Origin: Tricholoma matsutake
Lineage: Eukaryota > Basidiomycota > Agaricomycetes > Agaricales > Tricholomataceae
Length of the DNA: 64,000 nt
NCBI GenBank assembly: GCA_026075535.2
Contig: AP026542.1
Location: 12,796,287 to 12,860,286, forward strand
Direction of reading: 5' to 3'
The notes under the pieces were generated by a model. It was given only the letters and a program-made list of their open reading frames with translations, was not told where the DNA came from and searched no databases. The number at the start of each line of letters is the position of its first letter. The stretch's first letter is position 1. The position numbers and the translations under genes are program-made. Shown piece by piece: positions 33,690-43,621 of the stretch.

Positions 33690-34413
33690 CACTCCCTCCT
33701 CACCCTACAAGTAGGGGCTTGTGGTAGTAGGGGTGGGTGGGTTATCATAAATAGTACCTAAAAAGTTGGTTAGTACAAAGTAAGAGAAGAAACAAAACTT
33801 ATCTATGGCCCAAGAGACGTCAATGTCTCTTGGGCCATATTTCTTTTTCCTCATCTCCCCATCATCCCTCATGTACCCATCCCCTGTTCGTCATTGTCCC
33901 TGTTCCATTGTACCTTGTCATTGGCTGCTAGCACTCATGATCCACCCTGCGAGCAGTGGCTCACAGGGCTGGGGGCGGTTGCTGGGTTATTCCTGTCATT
34001 GGCCTGGTTGTTCCCCATCCCACCCTGCAAGCGCTTGTGGTGGCAGTTAAGGGTGTTGGTGTGTCTTGGCTGCTGTCTCATGCTGGCCATTCATGGTGGT
34101 GTATCTTGCAGGTGGGGGGTTAAAGCAGGTGGGTGTGGGTGTGCCATCTTGGTGCAGTCTCATTATTATAGCAGTTAGAACCTAAAAAAAAAAAAAGAAA
34201 ACATTAATTCATCAAACAAAAAGAGAAAGAACATGAAAAAAAAATTACCTGGGGCCCACACAACATTGTCATTGTGTGGGCCCAATGTAGTCCATTGCTT
34301 GTAGGCATTTGGGGGGTGCCATTGTGGCCAGTAGTTAGTTAGTACCTAAAAGAGTTTGATAGTAACAAAAAAAAGAAATGAAAAAAGAAATGAAAAAACT
34401 TACCTGGGGCCCA
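33690..34413. repeat. Three related blocks with hairpins and A-rich linkers
   Basis: Each block has GTACCTAAAA, an A-rich AAGAGAAAGAA-like tract, then ACTTACCTGGGGCCC or a relative. Two carry perfect short palindromes: 33804-33818 with 33825-33839 (15-bp arms TATGGCCCAAGAGAC) and 34252-34263 with 34272-34283 (12-bp arms GGGCCCACACAA). The GCGAGCAGTGGCTC palindrome also recurs (about 33948). A similar block lies inside the MITE at 17120-17240. No gene. Confidence 0.7.
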
Positions 34414-34949
34414 TACACCCTCCTCCTGAAACATAGCATGTCAGATATCTCCAGAATGCGATGGTGGATGCCTCTCATTTCTTCAGGCCCTAAATCCAAC
34501 AGTAGAATAGCTGGTAATCAACCCTTAGTTGGTAGGAAATGGTACAGAACTCACCAAGATACAGTATAGACTCATGGTATCTATCTGGCACCCATTACAT
34601 GTTTTTTAATGCTATTATTGGGCTATTATGATGCCCATTCTTAAGTTAGACAGTGTAGAACTCATTTACAATTGATATAGTACACTAATTAACTCTACAG
34701 TCATACATAAATTTGGGGGGGAGGTGGATGGGAGGTGGTGGTACGAGGAGAAGAGTGAAGGCGTGTGAATCTGCAGAAAATCTGTGTTCCAGAAAGTCCG
34801 TCTGACTGTCCGGCTGACTTTGCACAGCCACTCCTCTCCTTTTCCACTTCCATGCATTGCCAGCCACAGCTACAGTGGTAAGTACAATTTCTAGGCTCCC
34901 GCTGTGTGTAAAACTGATGTATACTGATACCTCGTTTTCATCTCTTGTC

Positions 34950-36638
34950 ATGAATCAGGCCTACAAGTGTGCCTACTGTCAATGTCAACTGACACCCAGC
35001 ATGATGACGACGAACATGAATGGCAACTTGGGACACTGGTATGTGCTATGTACTGCCTGGCCTGAGGGTGAGTTTGGGCCAGGTAAGATGTTGCATCAAC
35101 AATGATGGCTGCCCAAACGCTGTCTCCACCACTACCATCCCCTCCCTTAACCGCCCCGGCTTTGACCACAACCACATTCCCACCTCCACTTCCATTCCAA
35201 TTGCCAACTTATTGCAGTTTCATGGGCTGCAAATGGAAATGACTGCCAGCTCAGGATTGCACTTGCAATATGTGTCAAACCCACTGCCAACTCAGTGGTG
35301 GTTGCCCTTGGAAAGACCATGTAAGCAAACTTCCCTCTGTTCCCTCTTCCTCAACATCTACCACTGTTGACAATTCCCTTATTGACTGGTCACTACATAC
35401 ACATCCGTCCTCAATTCCCCGTACCTCTACCTGCTGTACCTCCACCTCCCAATCCCCTTCCACCTTCCGATCCCCCTCTCCCAGCCCCATGATATGTGGT
35501 CCAGATGCTGCCAGTCTTTATCGAGCAGCAAGTGGCATTACAGCGTGCCGATGCTGACTGACGGGCCCTCCAAGTGACATTACAACATAATGAATCTCAG
35601 TCAAGAAACATTGTGCGGGCATTCACCTGGTGTCAAGATGACTGCAAGCATGTTTCATTCAACTTCACACTCTCCCTGGGTTCATGCAATTTTCAAGTTA
35701 CCAAGTCTATGCTACATGACCTGGAACTCATCTGTGTGGGGGATGTCATGCCTGATCTCATCCAGCTACAGAAGCATGACACTGCTGAAGGTCTATGGGT
35801 CGGATTCAAGATTGGTCAAGTGTTTGATGCTGAATCACATTGTCAGCACTTTCTCATCAAGCACCAGGAGGTGAAGAAGTGTGTGGGGTTCGAGAGTTGT
35901 ATTGAGCAAGTACAGGGTCCACATATGCGGGAGAACTTGACTGGGGAATGAAGCTATGTCAGGGAGATTCTCAGCCAGAAATGTACTGCCCTCACTCTAC
36001 CTTTGTTTCATTCTCCATCATCCACACCTCCACCTGCTGTCTGCAAAAAACCACTCACCCTATCCTCTGTTCCTCCACCACATGTCCACTGGACATCCTC
36101 CCTTCAGCATGACAACATGATCCTTGTTTCCTCTGATGATGAAGCGGGCTCTACAACACCCATCCGGCCTCTTGTCCCCCTGTTGCACTCATCACAGAGG
36201 CCTGGCAGTGGGCTGGCACCTTGTCCCATGGAAGTGATTCTCATTCTCAACTCTGATGAGGAAGATGTGTCAGCAAAGGGCCTAGCATTGAAGGGACCAA
36301 AGGTTGAGGAATGTGAATGTGAAGTCAGGATAAAGAAGGAGCTGGGGGTGGAGCACAAGATGGACAGCCACTCTTCAACGCCATGCTGCTGTCAACTATC
36401 CAGTGACAGCATCGAGAGCTCAAGTGGCAAGACTGAAATGGCCGGCAGCAGCATCTTCTATAGCAATGATGTAGATGAAGGGCCAAAGTGGCCTCAAGAC
36501 TACCATGTTTGTGATGTTGCAAGCATTTTCAAGAAACTGCCCTGTGGTCTCTCCAAGAAGGTCGCCTTCATGAAGCACTTTCCTGGACTGGAATTCAAGA
36601 AATCAACCTTCTACGACAACTACAATTTATGGCTGTGA
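34950..36638 (+). pseudogene. KDZ-B companion protein with cysteine-rich N-terminus
   Basis: Starts at ATG 34950 (MNQAYKCAYCQCQL). A GRF-like zinc segment (CAYC...NLGHWYVLC) is followed by an intron, a Pro-rich linker, a second cysteine cluster (CNMCQTHCQLSGGCPWKDH, about 35258-35315) and a helical stretch. A core follows (RNIVRAFTWCQDDCKHVSF, 35610 on; EGLWVGFKIGQVF), then a Ser/acidic linker with SSDDEAG and a C-terminal block DYHVCDVASIFKKLP...STFYDNYNLW ending at 36638. TGA codons interrupt at about 35561 (after RADAD) and 35949. I recognise the layout as an agaricomycete TE-linked family of unknown function; nucleic-acid binding is only a guess from the zinc clusters. Confidence 0.65.
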
Positions 36639-36974
36639 ACACCGGTTGCTTTCTGTACAAATATGCAGACTATGGCCAGATGGAAAAGGGGTTGTGGAAA
36701 GTCTTTTTGACTGCCTGGGCATGGTACCTGAACAAGGAAGAGAGGTGGAAGAGGTGGCGGGTTGAGAAGGAGAAAGCCTAGATTGCAAGTTCCACTCATT
36801 CATTTTCATTGGAATTGTCATCCATTTGCTTTGTAGCATTTTAGAGATTCATTTTCATTGGAACTGTCATCCATTCACTTTGTAGCTTTTTAGAGATCCA
36901 GTACATTAGAATTGTATCAATTACTTTAGAACTGTATGTTACATGGGTTCCTATTGTCCTTCACTAACTTCTCT

Positions 36975-38890
36975 CAAACATCTTCATTCTGTCTGTAAAT
37001 CATCTCATCCAAAAAAAAGTTGAATTTGTGGACACCCATCTCGTGACAAATGGCATGGTACCCCCCAAACCATATGTTTGTTTGGTTGACAATGGACGAA
37101 TTGATATACCATGAACATTCATCATCATTCAGGAGCTCAGGGTAGCGATATGGGTTGCAGTGCTGCTGGCAAAATGTGTCATGGGTCGAGTGCTTGCAGC
37201 TCCAGTGAAACATGTCGACAGTGAGTCCAATATCAGCAAAGAATGCATCATCCTGTACCATCCTTTTCTGCCTGCAGTTATTGTCGAAAAAGATGTGTTG
37301 TGGCTTGGGCCCAGTGCTGAAAACATTCTTCATGAAGTTCTAGGCTCTATAGGTCAGGATCAGCAGAGGCCACACAGCTGGTGATGTACTGCAACACTAC
37401 TGACACCCTAAGCCCCATAAAAAGTCTGTCGAGCAAGAATGATACCACAAAGCACCACCATAAGTTCCCCATTGTGTGTCCTCCGACGTCCAAATTGGGC
37501 CCACAGCCGCTTCCACTCAGATGATGCATGCCGTGCATCATCTTGAATGGCAACAGTGATTTTGATGTCCTGCTCTGCTTCATCATCCACTACATCATCC
37601 AATGGATGTTCCTCTGCAACACCATTGTTTGGATGGGAAACACGTGCTCATTCAAGACGCTCCTTGAGCTGAAACTGCACTTGGCCATGTTCAACATAGA
37701 TGTGTTCTGCCTCAATGTGGTCCAGGTCACTGCAAACATGAGTCTGATTCTCTCGAAGCTGGGTGCACCCCTTGATCATGCAAACCCTCCCCTCAGTCAT
37801 TTCATGGCTCATACAAAAGTGGTTGCATTGGTTCTCCAGTGGATCAAAGCAGTTGTGCACAGCACAACAGGGGTGTCCAACAGTCACTCCATGGACCACA
37901 ACTACCCACACCTCCTCCCCCTGAAATATCCTGTGACACTTGTCACATCAGTGGCTTAGTTCCGGCTGGCTGTATAAATGAAAGCGGAGATTCCGTGCCT
38001 TCATAGCCTCCATAAACCGATCTTTTTGTAGGCCAGCATTTGGGGCAACAAGTTGGCTGCTGAGCTGAGAACTGTCATTGAGAAGACACAATGACAAAGG
38101 CATCCCACACATGTTTGGTTGTCAGTGTAAATCCCACAGGCCAGCCAGATGGAGGAATATTGTTGCGAGAGAAGGAACCATGATAGAGACAGGCACAGTT
38201 CATGGCAGATGTATGAGATATGACCATTGCGTCAATCCACATGTCAACAACTTTTTGTTCAACAAACTGGTGTTTGCTGGCCTCGATGATGCAGAGTTGA
38301 TTGGTGTAATAGTGTCTGTGGTTACCCTTGACATAGTAGTTGTGATAATAACTGACTTTACAGTCTGAGGTGGATTAGCATGTGATGGTGCCCCCTCAGG
38401 AAACAAGACACACCTTCACAATAGAGGCTAACAGAATAAGTGGGTACAGCACCATGTCCAAGGGTATAAAGGGTATAGAGAACTGCTCTCCAATAATATG
38501 TCTTCTTCAGACAGAGGCCTCTGTGTGCATGAGAACACCCTGGTTGAACACAGGAATGCTCGGGTGGGTAGTGTCTGCAGCTAACCCCAGATCATGTCCA
38601 TACTTGAGGATCACCAGATCTAGATGTGGAGCGACAAAAGCGTAGGTGCCCCAAATCAACTGCCTCAGCTCATCCCACAACAAGCCCACATCTTCCAACG
38701 AGATCGCACAGCTATCAGCAAGGAGTTTTGTCACACTTGGGGGTAAGACTTCAGGTGCTTCATCTTCAGGTTCTTCTGCTGGTTGTGCGAGCAGGATGTC
38801 ATTTTTGAGTTGTTTTGAAATACATATGAAGTGGAAAAGATGAGGCACCGAGAGCGTAGGGACTCGATCTGATATGTTTGTGATCGACAT
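36975..38890 (-). pseudogene. KDZ transposase with CxC5/CxC6-like cysteine clusters, decayed
   Basis: Segments in order along the minus strand: HFICISKQLKNDILLAQPAE (CxC5-associated region, about 38830); VISHTSAMNCACLYHGSF (about 38200); GLQKDRFMEAMKARNLRF (about 38000); the CxC6-like cluster VTVGHPCCAVHNC, HFCMSH, CMIKGCTQ, HVCSDLDH (37890-37700); and the transposase core KPQHIFFDNNC, DAFFADIGLTVDMFHW, NSSIVNQTNIWFGGYHAICH and FNFFLDEMIY (37310-36990). This is the cysteine-cluster/DDE organisation described for Kyakuja-Dileera-Zisupton transposases. At least two frameshifts and a stop after PELSH (about 37960) break it. Confidence 0.82.
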
Positions 38891-38981
38891 TGATAGGAAA
38901 ATATTACATCATGTGCCAGACAGACAGTTGGACAGCCAGACAGCTGGACAGCTGGACGAATCTAGGACACAGATGTCCTCT

Positions 38982-39101
38982 GAATCCGGGTGTCAGATGG
39001 TTGACATCTCGCAAGAAGTTCAATTGTCAGGTATTCTGGGTATTCCTGTTACCCGACAATTGAACTTCTTGCGAGATGTCAACCATCTGACACCCAGATT
39101 C
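38982..39101. repeat. Near-perfect 49-bp hairpin inside the KDZ-B right arm
   Basis: Arms 38982-39030 and 39053-39101 are reverse complements with only two mismatches, around a 22-nt loop (39031-39052). The core includes CATCTCGCAAGAAGTTCAAT. The left arm of the transposon (about 34770) has no such structure, so the palindrome is an added feature of this end. Confidence 0.93.
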
Positions 39102-39298
39102 ACATGCCTTCACTCTTCTCCTTGTACCACCACCTCCCATCCACCTCCCCCCCAAATTTATGTATGACCGTAGAGTTAATTAGTGTACTATATCAATTGT
39201 AAATGAGTTCTACACTGTCTAACTTAAGAATGGGCATCATAGTAGCCCAATAATAGCCTTAAAAAACATGTAATGGGTGCCAGATAGATACCATGAGT

Positions 39299-39855
39299 CT
39301 ATACTGTATCTCGGTGAGTTCTGTACCATTTCCTACCAACTAAGGGTTGATTGTGAGCTATTCTACTGTCGGCTTTAGGGCCTGAAAAAATGAGAGGCAT
39401 CCACCATCGCATTCTGGGGATATCTGACATGCTATGTTTCAGGAGGAGGGTGTACTCTATCTTTGTGAGTTCCCCATCATTCTCCATTGTTGAGGGCTCG
39501 TTTACAACCTATTCTAGTATCGTTTGAAGGACCCGAAAGGACGAGAGGTTTGGCTGTCTGCATTATGGAGATATTTCACATTTTCTGTCTGGGTAGGCAG
39601 GTACTCTACTAGGTCAGTCAATTCTCCACTGTTTCTTATGATCTAAGGCTTGTTTACAATCTACTATAGTGTCGTTCTAAGGGCCCAAAGAGACAAGAGG
39701 TGCGCATGTCCGCATTCTGGAGATATTCCACATTCTTTGGTTTTGTGGGGGGGGGGGTTAAGCTGTATCTCGGTCAGTTCTCCACTGTTTTTCATCATTG
39801 AAGGCTCATTTACAATGTATTCTAGTCTCATTTGAAGGGCCTGAAGAGACTACAG
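39299..39855. repeat. Tandem subterminal repeat of KDZ-B, about 155-bp unit, 3.5 copies
   Basis: Copies start near 39304, 39457, 39610 and 39770 with CTGTATCTCGGTGAGTTCT or variants, then TCGTTTACAATCTATTCTAG, GTCGTTTGAAGGGCC, GAGAGG and GCATTCTGGAGATAT. Only the first copy is represented in the left arm. The ~900 bp that follow (39856-40760) contain no gene, only a decayed GAGCTGGCT stretch and GGATGAAAATTCATCC-type subterminal sequence of the enclosing element. Confidence 0.8.
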
Positions 39856-40932
39856 CCATATGTGCTCCCATTCCCATGCTATCTCACACCCTGCCTTGAT
39901 TTTTTCTAATTTCTATTTATTTTTAATACCCTAGAGTTTCTATCATCATTCTATACTCAAAATATAAGTAACATTGTGTATCTATCAGGTAGATAGTGGC
40001 TAATTTACCCACATTGATAGTTAAAATACTTTGAAAATTATGTACCAGCTTGAGCTGGCTTTGAGTCAGCTAAAAGCCAAGCTGAGCCACATAAGGAAAT
40101 TTAGCTGGCTCTTGGCTAGCCGAGCTGCGGCAACACTATGGTGGATGTCGATGGAGTGGGTAGTGGTGAGGTGAAAGGGAGGGTGGTGTGGTGAGGTGAA
40201 AGGGAGGGTGGTGGTGTCGTCGAAGTGGTTATGGTTGATGGATGTTCAACATTCATCATGTGATGTGTTGAGGGTGGGCTGCAAATGACTTGTCAGTAAA
40301 ACAATTACAACACAAATGAAAAATCCCCTTTTTTGGGATGAAAAAAATTCTCTTAACACTTGTAATCCTGAAGTGTGAAAAGTATCCTCTCATTCTGACT
40401 GAAAACAATAACAATAATACCTGAGGAAGGAACAGTCAATTCAATATTTAATGAAAGAAATTTCCCTACTAAAATCATCTCATAATAGTATGAAATTTGT
40501 ATGTTATTTCAGGCTGAAAACACACCCTGTTATTCACACCTTTGTGGCCGGAAACACTATCCCATAACTTGTTGAAAAGTTTGATGAAAATTCATACATT
40601 AAGATGGTTGCAAATCCATACCCTCATCTTGGATTAAAATCATCCCCTGTATTTCATCCCCTTGTAAAATGAAAATCCATCCCATTAGGTTAAGAATATT
40701 TTGTAAGGTAACACATATGAACTCCATCCCTTGGATCACTGGAATATTTGGGATGAAAATTCATCCCAAATTCATCCACCCTGAATTCAGCCATTTATGT
40801 TAGGAAATTCACATTTCCGAATTTAAATGGCTCAAAATCATATTGTGCTAGGTCCACAGTGGAGTTGCTCTCAAGATTGCAAGGAGATCTTGACTTTGTA
40901 GGAATTACTATATGAAAAGTAAGTTAACTCAG

Positions 40933-41134
40933 TGTGGTGATCTGGGGCAATGCCCCAATGTATATAGTTGTTTGATCTACATGTTATTGCCTTTGACTCA
41001 CGCCTACATAAGCATGAGTCCTACTACCTATCTAAGATCTTTTTTACTACCATCATAGACACTTACACAATACCAGTTATTTGTGTTTAGTGTCATGTGA
41101 CCCTTAAGTAAAGGGACCCCCCTGACTCACAACA
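40933..41134 (+). repeat. 5' LTR of gypsy-3 (202 bp)
   Basis: Short LTR beginning TGTGGTGATCTGGGGCAATG and ending GACTCACAACA. It is preceded by the target duplication CTCAG and repeated at 50495-50695. Confidence 0.94.
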
Positions 41135-41351
41135 CTTTTTTAAACAATCAAACTTGTATTGAGTTTAAGCTTGACTTCGCCCCATCAGCGAACATCACAA
41201 CAACGTCCAAAAATCTTCTCCCGCGATGGGAAGCTTCCCATTGCAATCTGCAAAGAACACACATCTGCCGCATGGACCCTAAAAAACCCCTAGCAAGTCT
41301 TTCGACCTCATCCCCATCCATAGAAGACCAAGACAATCCACAACCTTCGCC

Positions 41352-43612
41352 ATGGGTAGGCAAAAAACCCGACAGACTACCACAGCCAATTCCCAAGCGA
41401 TTCCCGCTCCTCTCGAAGTGCAAACAGGTGCTTTGAGAACCAGTATCTCGCTGAGGAGGTCTAACCACCTGCTCAAAGTGCATACAGTTGTTTTGAGACC
41501 AATTGCCTTGAAGGCACTCAGTCTTCACAGCCGATGTGCATCCACCAGGGGCTACGACAGCAACAATGGATCAAATGGATCTGCGTCGCCAATAGGTAGT
41601 CGCAAATGTGGTCGTTGCAGCCCAGATAACCCTCTGGGACAAAGTTTACTTTCACCTCTGGAGGAGATACCTCCAGAAATACCATCCGGTAATCCACCTG
41701 GGCCCAATTGGGAGCATAATACCCCCCGACTGACTACAGCCCAGTGGCCTGAGGTGCAAAATGCATCAGCACCACCCACGCCAATGTCTGAGGGTTCCAG
41801 GGCCCGGTGACAAGAAGAGAAGAAAAGACTCGAGGAGGCACCTCGAGTAGGAGAAGAAAGCAGAGATAATGCAATGGAGGAATACTTACAATTTGTACAC
41901 GAGGTCTGTGAGCTCCATTGCCAAGATGCAGCCAATTTCAATTCTGCATCATTGAGACGACAACTAAAAGAGTTGTCAGATGGATTCACGAGCAGACATC
42001 AGCTGATGTCTGCTCCATACCCCGCTCCACTCATTATCCCTTCTCCACCAACTGACCAGGTGGAGGAAAGCCTGCATAGGAAAGGTACTTCCGCAGGTTC
42101 TGAAGTGTTAAGCCCTCGATGTGGTACCCCGTGTCGAGATTCTGATGATCTTCCGACCCCTGTACCATCTCAAAAGAAAGTACACTACAATGCCACCAAT
42201 AGGATAGCATTGCAGCAATTTTGAGACAGTGAAATTGGTGAAGGAAAGCACACTAATCTCCCTGACCAAGGGATTAGATTTGACAAGGACGGATGTCCTT
42301 GGGATAAATACAAGTCTCTATCTCGTGACAGCTGCCGTGAGAAAAGTTCTTCTGGACCACCCCGAAAACCTGCACTGAGTCATGCAGGATCAAAAGGCAG
42401 TCCAGGAGGTGGCGACTCTGGAGGGGACAACAGCAGTGATGACAACTCAACGTCTGATGTGTCGAGCATTGGAGACAATGAAAAGTCTTCCCCGTCCTTG
42501 GACGAGGAAGACAGCTCGAGTTGACACTCCAGACGAATGCAGTCTGGAACTTCCAAGTCCTTCTCGTACCAGGGCAGCTCATACTGATGAGCTTGCACCA
42601 GCAGTGCAGAGTTGTATTGAGAGAGTGGCTCTCGATGGCCTTCAAAGTACTTGAAGGCCATGCACACGAAGTTTCCCAAACAGATAGACAGGAAGGTCTC
42701 TGTTTTACAAGACACTCCCGCCATGGGAGGCAAGAACAGACCTTGGGTGCCCAATCCACCAAAGTACGGCGGATTACAGGACTCTGAGGAATTTGAGAGA
42801 TGGCTCAGCTGTCTCCCTCAATGGCTGAAGGTGAACAAGATCTGTGGACCAGAGAATGACTCCGATCATATCGAGTTCACTGTGATGTTCTTGGAGAACA
42901 CTGCAATCATTTGATTTGAAGACAACGTTGACAGCGCATACTATCAACGCTCATCATGGACTTTCAAGGAAGTCATCACCGGTCTGTACAACTGATTTGT
43001 CCATGATAATGCAACACACGACGTGACCGATAAATTTGGGCACATCAAATATAATGCCAAAGAGGGCGTTATGAGTTACTACTACAAACTGGAGCAATAT
43101 GCTACCAGGATGATTCAGGCGCCTGACATTTTCATGTTCAGGATGCAACTGGTAGCCGGGCTGCCAGCAAATATAATAGCCTTTATCTTGGATAAAGGCT
43201 GTACTGTGGAGACGAGCTCTGTGGATGATATATTATACTTCGCCCATGAGGTGGAGGAAATTGGGAAAATGACCAGGTGCTTTCGAGAGAAAAAGCGCAT
43301 GATTGATTTGACGAACTCGAAGAGCGCCAACTCTTTGAACAAACCGTCGAAAGAAAGGGATTGCTCTCCCGAGAGATCCCATGAATGATATCGAGAAATT
43401 GGTCTGGTTCAGAATCCACTGTGAGAGAAACACTCGCTGCAGCATGCAGCAATTCAGAGAGGGACTCCACCTCTGAGTATTCCTCAGTGGTATCAGACGT
43501 CGACCCTGTTGAATCACAGTACAGTTTGGAAGGCGAACTGTACAGCTACAACTCTGACTATGGTTCACCAACCAGTGGCCACTCAGTCTCGGAGCGCTTT
43601 GGTGCCATCTGA
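41352..43612 (+). pseudogene. gag: Gag region of gypsy-3
   Basis: A Pro/Ser-rich N-terminus (MGRQKTRQTTTANSQ) is followed by a helical stretch (YLQFVHEVCELHCQDAANFN), then a Gag-like core PKYGGLQDSEEFERWLSCLP (42765 on) through WTFKEVITGLYN and GVMSYYYKLEQYATRM (43070), and an acidic Ser-rich end. It is interrupted by several in-frame TGA codons (after SRAR near 41810, LQQF near 42222, ENTAII near 42912, TGLYN near 42993) and at least two frame changes near 42540-42650. No classical CCHC knuckle is seen. The start at 41352 is an ATG but is not proven. Confidence 0.75.
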
Positions 43613-43621
43613 GAAAGTCAA

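Larger units (their letters stand above)
34414..39454. mobile_element. KDZ-type DNA transposon with long inverted arms (KDZ-B)
   Basis: Inverted arms of about 400 bp bound two convergent genes. The left arm 34414-34835 matches the reverse complement of about 38925-39454. The outer ends are TACACCCTCCTCCTGAAAC, with shared AGTACACTAATTAACTCTAC and GAGGTGGATGGGAGGTGG blocks. It encodes a companion protein (plus, 34950-36638) and a KDZ transposase (minus, 38890-36975). I find no 8-bp target duplication at these bounds, and the right arm continues into tandem copies of its own subterminal unit (39299-39855), so the true termini may lie further out. KDZ assignment rests on the protein domains. Confidence 0.75.
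31913..40861. mobile_element. CACTA/Plavaka-related element in opposite orientation, lacking its own transposase
   Basis: 8,949 bp from CACTATGGGGCC (31913) to GGTCCACAGTG (40861), flanked by the 3-bp duplication GAG (31910-31912 and 40862-40864). Its left end matches the right end of the 21254-31815 element and its right end matches that element's left end, so it belongs to the same family in inverted orientation. No Plavaka transposase domain is visible. Its body is filled by a hAT MITE (32562-33575), hairpin-rich repeats and a KDZ transposon (34414-39454), which I read as later insertions. It would depend on a transposase supplied in trans. Confidence 0.8.

Noticed and set aside
21254..40861. 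A single giant 19.6-kb CACTA element
   Set aside because: The outer ends match each other well, but each half has its own CACTR end at the centre and its own matching 3-bp duplication (TCG; GAG). Two elements explain the data better.
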